A stretch of DNA of 64,000 bases from positions 866,748 through 930,747 of the forward strand of contig DFLU01000012.1 of assembly GCA_002375495.1 (NCBI GenBank), in the 5' to 3' direction. The translations under genes were made by a program, and so were the position numbers. Shown here one piece after another: positions 58,446-64,000 of the stretch. The notes under the pieces are model-generated. The model did no database searches. It saw only the letters and a program-made list of their open reading frames with translations, and had not been told where the DNA came from. The first letter of the stretch is position 1. Each line of letters begins with the position of its first letter. The DNA is from Flavobacteriaceae bacterium UBA3611 (lineage in GTDB: Bacteria; Bacteroidota; Bacteroidia; Flavobacteriales; Flavobacteriaceae).

Positions 58446-59879
58446 TTGAATAGTAACGCTAAACTAGAACTCACCAAAGAAGAAATGACTGCCTACGGAT
58501 ACAAGGTAGTAGATGCGATTGTTGAACATTTTGATACGCAACATACTAAAAAACCAGTCGCATTCGCATCGCGCGAAGAAATGGACTCGTTGTTTTTAGA
58601 GCAAGCACCAGAACAGCCCTCTGATGCAAAGCAGGTACTCGATTTTGTGTTACAGGAGGTCATGTCTAAAAGTGCCATTGTTTCACACCCAAAGTCGTAT
58701 TCGTTTGTTCCCGGCCCGAGCAACTATGTGAGCGCCATGGCAGACACCCTTGCAACCGGCTTTAATATATTTTCTGGAGGTTGGGCTGCTTCGCCTGCGG
58801 CAGCAGAATTGGAGATTATTACCATCGGGTGGTTGTTAAAAATTTTCGGATTTCCGAAGAAAAAGGGAGGGGGAATCTTTACCAGCGGAGGTTCTATGGC
58901 AAATCTTACCGCTATCGTAACGGCTAGGCGTATTAAGTGTGGTGACGATTTCAGTAAGGCTGTGATTTATTTGTCTGACCAAGCCCACTCTTCAAATATA
59001 AAGGCGATACGCGTGTTAGGTTTCAGAAAGGAACAAATCCAAATCATCCCCACCGACGGCGATTTTAAAGTGAGCCTGAACAAATTAAAAAACTGTATTG
59101 CGAAAGACCGACTTCGAGGCATGCAACCCTTTTGCTATGTTGCTACGGCTGGTACAACAAATACTGGTACGGTAGATCCGCTAACGGAAATTTCAAAAAT
59201 CTGTAAACAAGAAGATATTTGGTTCCATATCGATGCCGCGTATGGAGGCGCAGCGATTTTGGCCAAAAACGGAAAGCAACTGTTAAAAGGAATTGACAAA
59301 GCAGATTCGCTTACGGTAGATCCGCATAAATGGTTTTACCAACCTTACGAAATGGGCTGTCTGTTGGTGCGGGACCATAAGTGGCTTAAAAATACCTTTA
59401 CTGAAAAACCAGAATATTTAAGAGACGTAGAAGGCAATGAAAGTGAAATCAATTTTTATGATCATGGGATACAGCTCACGCGACGCTTTCGGGCGCTTAA
59501 ATTCTATATGAGTGTAAAAACCTTCGGTCTATCTGCTTTTCGAAAAGCGATTACTTATAATATTCAATTGGCTGAAAAAGTAGAAACCATCTTGCGTAAA
59601 AGTAAGAAGTGGGAAATTATTTCTCCAGCAACTTTGGCAGTGATAAACTTTCGTTACAACCCCATTGGAAATACGTGGAACGAATTACAATTGGATGCGA
59701 TGAATCAATATATTTCTAGCCAAGTCATAAATTCACGTGAGGCGCTTTTGGTAACCACCTTATTAAACGGCCATGTGGTGTTGCGCATGTGCCTTATCAA
59801 TCCGCGTACTACTCTAGACGATGTAAAAGAAACATTGGCGCTTTGTGAAGAGTTCGCCACGCAAAAAGCAGCATTGTGA
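58446..59879 (+). CDS. Group II pyridoxal-phosphate decarboxylase
   Basis: 477 residues from TTG 58446. PLP-fold: IFTSGGSMANLTAIVTARRI (phosphate-binding SGGS-N), YLSDQAHSSNIKAIRVLGF, ATAGTTNTGTVDPLTEISKI, WFHIDAAYGGAAILAKNGKQ, and Schiff-base Lys in TVDPHKWFYQPYEMG. Decarboxylates aromatic L-amino acids, glutamate or a related substrate; specificity is not deduced. The stop overlaps the following GTG start. Confidence 0.88.
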   Translation: MNSNAKLELTKEEMTAYGYKVVDAIVEHFDTQHTKKPVAFASREEMDSLFLEQAPEQPSDAKQVLDFVLQEVMSKSAIVSHPKSYSFVPGPSNYVSAMADTLATGFNIFSGGWAASPAAAELEIITIGWLLKIFGFPKKKGGGIFTSGGSMANLTAIVTARRIKCGDDFSKAVIYLSDQAHSSNIKAIRVLGFRKEQIQIIPTDGDFKVSLNKLKNCIAKDRLRGMQPFCYVATAGTTNTGTVDPLTEISKICKQEDIWFHIDAAYGGAAILAKNGKQLLKGIDKADSLTVDPHKWFYQPYEMGCLLVRDHKWLKNTFTEKPEYLRDVEGNESEINFYDHGIQLTRRFRALKFYMSVKTFGLSAFRKAITYNIQLAEKVETILRKSKKWEIISPATLAVINFRYNPIGNTWNELQLDAMNQYISSQVINSREALLVTTLLNGHVVLRMCLINPRTTLDDVKETLALCEEFATQKAAL

Positions 59880-61096
59880 TACAAAAAGACTGTATCATAA
59901 TTGGAGGTGGTGCCGCCGGTTTTTTTACTGCTATAAATGCTGCAGAAGCCAACCCCAATATGGCTATTACCATTTTAGAACGAGGAAAAGAAGTACTCGG
60001 TAAAGTGAAGATTTCTGGGGGTGGTAGATGCAATGTGACACATGCCGAATTTATCCCCAAAGAACTTTCAACCAATTATCCGCGAGGTAAAAAGGAACTA
60101 TTGGGGCCTTTCCATACCTTTATGACTGGCGATACCATTGCTTGGTTTGAAGCACGTGGGGTAGCGCTGAAAATTGAAGATGATGGCCGTATGTTTCCGG
60201 TGAGTGATTCTTCACAAACCATTATCGATTGCTTTACTTCGGAAATAAATCGATTAGGGATTGATCTCCAGAGGAATGAACCCGTACAGGACATTTCCGT
60301 AGAAAACGATTTTTTCAAGATAACCACAAAAAACCAGACGTTTAGCACCAAAAGGGTAGTGGTAGCCACAGGAAGCAATCCGAAAATATGGAAACTCCTT
60401 TCAAAATTAGGCCATACCATTGTACCAGCGGTGCCTTCGCTATTTACATTCAATATTAAAGATAAACGCATCGCCAATCTTCCTGGAATTAGCACCGAAG
60501 TCTCTGTAAAAGTACATACCGATTCTGGAAAGGTGTTACTTGAAAGTGAAGGGCCTTTGCTAATCACACATTGGGGTATGAGCGGCCCTGCTATTTTAAA
60601 ACTTTCGGCTTGGGGAGCAAGACTATTAGAGCCTACAAATTATCACTTTAAAATAGCCGTAAATTGGCTACAACATCTTACTGCTGATGAAACATTAGAA
60701 GAATTGTTAGCACTGAAACTTCAAAAGCCGAAGCAAACACTTCAAAAATATGCGCAATTCGATTTGCCAAAACGCCTATGGCAAAGTTTGTTGGATGCGT
60801 CAAATATTAATGAGACCCAAATTTGGGCCGACATCACAAAAAAACAATTGGCGACCCTTTCCGAAGCACTAACGAATAGCGTGTTTCAAGTAGATGGAAA
60901 AAGTACATTTAAAGAAGAGTTTGTTACCGCTGGTGGAGTAGATTTAAAGGAAGTGAATTTTAAAACCTTCGAAAGTAAGTTAATTTCCAATCTTTATTTT
61001 GCTGGAGAAGTATTGAACATAGATGCGATAACGGGCGGATTCAATTTTCAAAATGCTTGGACGGGGGCTTTCGTGGTTGCCAAAGCTTTACAATAA
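59876..61096 (+). CDS. HI0933/BaiN-type flavoprotein (NAD(P)/FAD-dependent oxidoreductase)
   Basis: 406 residues from GTG (GTGA overlap). FAD-binding CIIIGGGAAGFFTAINAAEA, KVKISGGGRCNVTHAEF, WFEARGVALKIEDDGRMFPV, TKRVVVATGSNPKI, HWGMSGPAILKLSAWGARLL and C-terminal LYFAGEVLNIDAITGGFNFQ. Typical YhiN/HI0933 family of uncertain substrate. Followed by a terminator. Confidence 0.9.
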   Translation: MIQKDCIIIGGGAAGFFTAINAAEANPNMAITILERGKEVLGKVKISGGGRCNVTHAEFIPKELSTNYPRGKKELLGPFHTFMTGDTIAWFEARGVALKIEDDGRMFPVSDSSQTIIDCFTSEINRLGIDLQRNEPVQDISVENDFFKITTKNQTFSTKRVVVATGSNPKIWKLLSKLGHTIVPAVPSLFTFNIKDKRIANLPGISTEVSVKVHTDSGKVLLESEGPLLITHWGMSGPAILKLSAWGARLLEPTNYHFKIAVNWLQHLTADETLEELLALKLQKPKQTLQKYAQFDLPKRLWQSLLDASNINETQIWADITKKQLATLSEALTNSVFQVDGKSTFKEEFVTAGGVDLKEVNFKTFESKLISNLYFAGEVLNIDAITGGFNFQNAWTGAFVVAKALQ

Positions 61097-61100
61097 CAAA

Positions 61101-61125
61101 AAACCACTAGAGAACTAGCGGTTTT
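61101..61125 (+). terminator. Terminator
   Basis: AACCACTAG-AGAA-CTAGCGGTTTT stem-loop directly after the flavoprotein stop; A-rich on one side and T-rich on the other, may serve both converging genes. Confidence 0.7.
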
Positions 61126-61149
61126 AAGCAATAGAGATGTATATACGGG

Positions 61150-61743
61150 TTACATATCTTGGTTGGGATATTCATCAAACACATCGGCAACTAAGTCTGC
61201 AATTGCTTCGGTTGTGTTTCCTGAATAAATATTATCTGAAGTTACTCCTTTCCACACAGTTTCTTTCGAATCTGCATCAATTAAATCTATCACGAGCGTA
61301 CCTTCTTTATAATTATAGGTATCAGTATCGTACCCCACAACACGATTTACGGTACCATATTTATAATAATAGCTATTGTTGTAATACGGACTTATATTAG
61401 TTGCCGTGGGGTAACTATAATATGGATACGTGGCGTAAATTGGATCGGTATCTGTATACGATTCGGCATCAGTTTTGGTACTCACTAACACTAACAAATC
61501 GGGATTCGATCGATCCATGGCCAATCCTTCTTCTTGAATTTGTTGAGTAACTGTAGTTAAAACAGTTTCACTAACCATTTTTGTATCGTTGTTTTTATTT
61601 TCCAATTCCATTGAATTTGGTAAAAAAGCATACGTTTCATACGTATCCAAATTTGTATTCGGTGCTTTTACAGTTCTAACGGTAGGTCCGCATGCAAAGA
61701 ATAGCAGCGGCACCATTAATAAAATATTTTTTAAAGTTTTCAT
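61150..61743 (-). CDS. DUF4136 lipoprotein
   Basis: 197 residues. Lipobox LLFFAC (Cys18). DUF4136 features: NLDTYETYAFLPN near the start, EGLAMDRSNPDLLVLVSTKT, and GTLVIDLIDADSKETVWKGV before DNIYSGNTTEAIADLVADVF. Tyrosine-rich loop (YPYYSYPTATNISPYYNNSY) in the middle. Outer-membrane lipoprotein of unknown function. Upstream gap to 61997 (254 bases) shows no gene. Confidence 0.88.
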   Translation of the reverse strand: MKTLKNILLMVPLLFFACGPTVRTVKAPNTNLDTYETYAFLPNSMELENKNNDTKMVSETVLTTVTQQIQEEGLAMDRSNPDLLVLVSTKTDAESYTDTDPIYATYPYYSYPTATNISPYYNNSYYYKYGTVNRVVGYDTDTYNYKEGTLVIDLIDADSKETVWKGVTSDNIYSGNTTEAIADLVADVFDEYPNQDM

Positions 61744-61997
61744 AGCGTTTTATTTTCAATTTTTTCTATACTTAAAATAACGAATATGTCTCTATTTAAC
61801 TGGCTGTTTAAGAGAGTTTACCATAGGTTTAACGAATGATTTTCTAAATGATAAATCAGTCTTAAAAACAGCATAAGAATCCTCCTTAATGTTAATTCTC
61901 ACTAACATTAGTTGTAATTTTCCAACTCTTTGAAAGAGAAGTCAGTTTTGAGGGAAATCCTACGTGGCCATCCTACACAAGAACTGTATCTTTATAT

Positions 61998-62411
61998 ATG
62001 AAAATAATTGTCTTATTCCTTATAGCCCTATCATTTGTGCCTATGAAAGCTCAAGATTTACGTAAACACCAGTGGAAACAACGTATTATCGTGGTATCGT
62101 CACCTGATTTCGGGAATACACAAGCTAGACAACAATTAGAAGTATTACAAAATGAGCTCGCTGCCCTTAAAGACCGGAAGCTAATCGTCTACCATGTGAC
62201 CAATAGTGGATATACTGTAGATTTTGATGAAGACATTAAAATTTCAGCAAACAAAGTATCTGCCATTTCAAGTTTTCAGGTTGTCTTAATTGGCTTAGAC
62301 GGAGGCGAAAAGTTTCGTGCCACGGATATTCAAAAAGCTGAAAAGTTCTTTGATTTAATAGATGCGATGCCGATGCGAAGAGCAGAAATAAAGAATAAAA
62401 AGGATGAATAA
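61998..62411 (+). CDS. DUF4174 family secreted protein
   Basis: 137 residues. Signal peptide ends at KAQ (residue 19). LRKHQWKQRIIVVSSPDFGN, LAALKDRKLIVYHV, FQVVLIGLDGGEKFRATDIQ and KAEKFFDLIDAMPMRRAEIK match DUF4174, a thioredoxin-like fold without the CxxC. Overlaps the next gene by 8 bases. Confidence 0.85.
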   Translation: MKIIVLFLIALSFVPMKAQDLRKHQWKQRIIVVSSPDFGNTQARQQLEVLQNELAALKDRKLIVYHVTNSGYTVDFDEDIKISANKVSAISSFQVVLIGLDGGEKFRATDIQKAEKFFDLIDAMPMRRAEIKNKKDE

Positions 62412-62946
62412 TACCAAGGTTGCATTACTGCGGGGAATCAATGTTGGCGGACATAAGAAGTTTCCGAAAGTTGGTCAATTAACGATGCTAGCCGATTTAG
62501 ATTTCAAGAATCCGCAGGTATATTTACACACGGGCAATTGGGTTTTTACTGCTTCGGAAAGTAACGAGGATTTGGCTAATAAAATTGAAATGGCAATCAC
62601 TAAAACTTTTGGTTGGGAAGTTCCGGTGTTGGTTTTTGATGCTTCGGAAATAGAACAGATTTTAAATGCGTGTCCGTTTTCCGAAGAAAAGAAATTGAAA
62701 AGTTATTTTGTGCTTCTAAAAAGCAGTCCTTTTGCCGATAAAATTTCAGAAATTGAAAAAATTGATTTTCCAGGAGAAGTTTTCCATCTCACAAAACGCT
62801 GCGTATATTTTTTTCCAGAAATGGGCGCGGGGAAGGCAAAACTCAGCACTAATTTTTTTGAGAATAAACTGAATGTTACCGCCACCGCACGCAATTATAA
62901 TACCTTGGCTAAAATTTTAAAGTTGACTACTTCTTCAGAATCTTAA
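62404..62946 (+). CDS. DUF1697 family protein
   Basis: 180 residues. VALLRGINVGGHKKFPKVGQ, PQVYLHTGNWVFTASESNED, LVFDASEIEQILNACPF and YFFPEMGAGKAKLSTNFFEN ... TARNYNTLAKIL: standard DUF1697 signature. Cytoplasmic, function unknown. Its 3' end overlaps the decayed subtilase fragment on the other strand by about 20 bases. Confidence 0.9.
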   Translation: MNNTKVALLRGINVGGHKKFPKVGQLTMLADLDFKNPQVYLHTGNWVFTASESNEDLANKIEMAITKTFGWEVPVLVFDASEIEQILNACPFSEEKKLKSYFVLLKSSPFADKISEIEKIDFPGEVFHLTKRCVYFFPEMGAGKAKLSTNFFENKLNVTATARNYNTLAKILKLTTSSES

Positions 62947-63265
62947 ATGTTTTGGATGTCGCATTCTCAGAAAGAAACGTAACAAAATAAAGCCCTTTTG
63001 TTAGATTTGAACATCGTGCATACGTATTACATTGGCATCAGTATGTGAATCTATGAGTCGACCTAAGGTATCAACAATTTGTATTTCAACTAAGGAAACG
63101 TTCGACTGGAACTGTAGGTTGTTTTCAACTGGATTAGGGAATACGCTAATTTGGTTTGCATTTGCTTCTGAAATGCCCAAAGCACTTTCAACAGCCAGTA
63201 GCGCATTCAATTTACCATGGCCCCAAGTATTTTTTTCATGGTATTACTTTTAGGTGAACAGGCTA
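62927..63265 (-). pseudogene. 3' fragment of an S8 subtilase with T9SS type A sorting domain, frameshifted
   Basis: The minus-strand frame reads TWGHGKLNALLAVESALGIS, the usual end of a subtilisin-like domain (WG.GK.NA..AV), then ISVFPNPVENNLQFQ...VEIQIVDTLGRLIDS, a T9SS type A domain, and stops after MHDVQI at 63001. Restoring one base gives NLTKGLYFVTFLSEN...FKILKK to the stop at 62927, the canonical T9SS end. The catalytic part is missing: upstream sequence belongs to another gene. A remnant left by deletion or gene replacement. Confidence 0.7.
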
Positions 63266-63268
63266 AAT

Positions 63269-64000
63269 TTACTTGTTATAATTCGATTGATTCTTGGTTA
63301 ACATAGCATGTATCTCGTCTATTTTATTTTTCAAATCGGTGTTTTCTTGTTCCAAGGTTTCAATTTTTTGGTGAAGCGCTTTTATGCTCTGTACATAGAG
63401 TGCATCATAGGTTCCATAGGCCGTTTGATAAAACCCTAGATTGTCTTTTTCAACATTTTCAGGAAAAACTTCCTGGATTTCTTGGGCTATGAAGCCATAT
63501 TGAGTGCCTTCAGGACGTTGGCTGCCCGTTTGGTTGTCATTCCACTCGTAAGTAACTCCGCGCAATGCTAATAGTTTTTCTAATGCTTTTTCTTCGGAAA
63601 AGGTTACAATATTTTTCTTGAGACGGGCATCACTATTTGCCAGCCAATCACCTGCCGTTGTTTTTGAAGCATTGCCCTCAATTTCTAAGATATTAGTGGC
63701 AGGAATTCGCATGATACCCGTTCTTCCATCTTTGAGTAAAGTGAACGCATTATTAGTGCTTGGAATTCCAGTTGCAGCATTTCCGTTTCCAACTACAAAT
63801 AACCTGTCATTTGCATTGCTCATAATGGTGCTAGCTGGTGTATATGTTTCTGAATTGAAGCCGAAAACGGTTTCATTATATGATAATGCAGTTACATCAT
63901 TTCCTAGCGCAATCGAATGATCCCCGTTAGCTGATGCACTAGAACCGAAGGCAAATGAGTTATCTCCACTAGCAGTACTCACCCCTCCGCCCGAAAAGCT
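63269..64000 (-). CDS. C-terminal part of an S74 tail-fibre-type surface protein
   Basis: The frame is open to the right edge. N-terminal visible part has YadA-like head repeats (SGDNSFAFGSSASANGDHSI followed by ALGNDVTA), then a beta region and the S74 intramolecular chaperone: LANSDARLKKNIVTFSEEKA, RGVTYEWND, YGFIAQEIQEVFPENVEKDN, YDALYVQSIKALHQKIETLE and a coiled-coil end. Ser-Asp (SDARLKKNI) is the self-cleavage site of S74 chaperones. Likely a trimeric secreted adhesin-like protein. Confidence 0.85.
   Translation of the reverse strand, partial: SFSGGGVSTASGDNSFAFGSSASANGDHSIALGNDVTALSYNETVFGFNSETYTPASTIMSNANDRLFVVGNGNAATGIPSTNNAFTLLKDGRTGIMRIPATNILEIEGNASKTTAGDWLANSDARLKKNIVTFSEEKALEKLLALRGVTYEWNDNQTGSQRPEGTQYGFIAQEIQEVFPENVEKDNLGFYQTAYGTYDALYVQSIKALHQKIETLEQENTDLKNKIDEIHAMLTKNQSNYNK

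Noticed and set aside
61137..61400. 87-codon plus-strand frame
   Set aside because: Antisense of the tyrosine-rich part of the DUF4136 lipoprotein gene.

Overview
The window looks like a chromosome segment of a marine-type member of Flavobacteriaceae (Bacteroidetes). The sequence is AT-rich. Promoters fit the Bacteroidetes -7 box TAnnTTTG, ribosome binding sites are weak, and TTG and GTG starts are frequent. Typical families are present: T9SS-type C-terminal domain, DUF4230, DUF4260, DUF4407, DUF4136, BlaI/BlaR1-like pairs and DUF3871.

Layout. (1) 1-6168: a tightly overlapping + strand operon for an atypical type IV pilus/type II secretion-like machine: an outer-membrane barrel, two lipoproteins (one with repeated fibronectin-III-like modules), a GspC/PilP-like protein, a GspK/PilX-like protein, two pseudopilins and the GspF/PilC platform. 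(2) about 6170-19700: a genomic island. It starts with the fossil of a type IIG restriction-modification enzyme, continues with a plasmid/phage-like replication and recombination module (XRE regulator, Sak4-like ATPase, DUF3871, RepA-like ATPase, GIY-YIG nuclease, RadC-like protein), and then an accessory operon at 13949-19274. That operon is the most interesting part of the window. It encodes an acyl-carrier-like protein, an XRE regulator with an ImmA/IrrE protease, a divergent thymidylate-synthase-like enzyme, a protein of the 5-hmdU-DNA-kinase-helical/alpha-glutamyl-putrescinyl-thymine-pyrophosphorylase group, a membrane-anchored dCTP-deaminase/dUTPase-fold protein, a MazG-like NTP pyrophosphohydrolase, a small frameshifted gene and a holo-ACP synthase. 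I infer a nucleotide-pool or DNA-hypermodification conflict (anti-phage) system that uses a carrier-protein thioester. The island ends at what looks like the 3' end of a tRNA-Asp gene, followed by palindromes, a terminator and a 34-bp direct repeat. No integrase, relaxase, capsid or transposase gene is visible.

(3) 19789-48077: ordinary chromosome. Housekeeping genes include ruvC, hemW, a MutS-related ATPase, an M20 dipeptidase, a PhnA-domain protein, a glycosyltransferase/flippase pair, an ATP-grasp enzyme and an M23 peptidase. There are two BlaI/BlaR1-like regulator-protease pairs, one followed by a TPR protein, and many envelope lipoproteins. GC-rich palindromic repeats are scattered between genes and sometimes run into coding sequence.

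(4) 48139-48641: a tRNA-Leu(UAG) locus. A canonical promoter is followed by two 102-bp tandem units whose first 85 nt resemble the tRNA with a palindrome in place of part of the D-loop and can fold into a four-arm cloverleaf. Then come the intact tRNA and its terminator, followed by a rearranged copy of the tRNA 3' half with a second terminator.

(5) 48748-55675: a two-component, sigma54-dependent stress cluster. A soluble histidine kinase and an NtrC-type regulator precede a strong -24/-12 promoter that reads into three small ORFs, glutamate dehydrogenase, a GreA/Rnk-like factor, two helical proteins, a universal-stress protein and two more small proteins. (6) 55963-64000: adenylate cyclase, a 27-residue membrane peptide with an operator-like palindrome, a PLP decarboxylase/flavoprotein pair, DUF genes, a decayed subtilase-T9SS fragment, and the 3' part of an S74 tail-fibre-type surface protein cut by the window edge.
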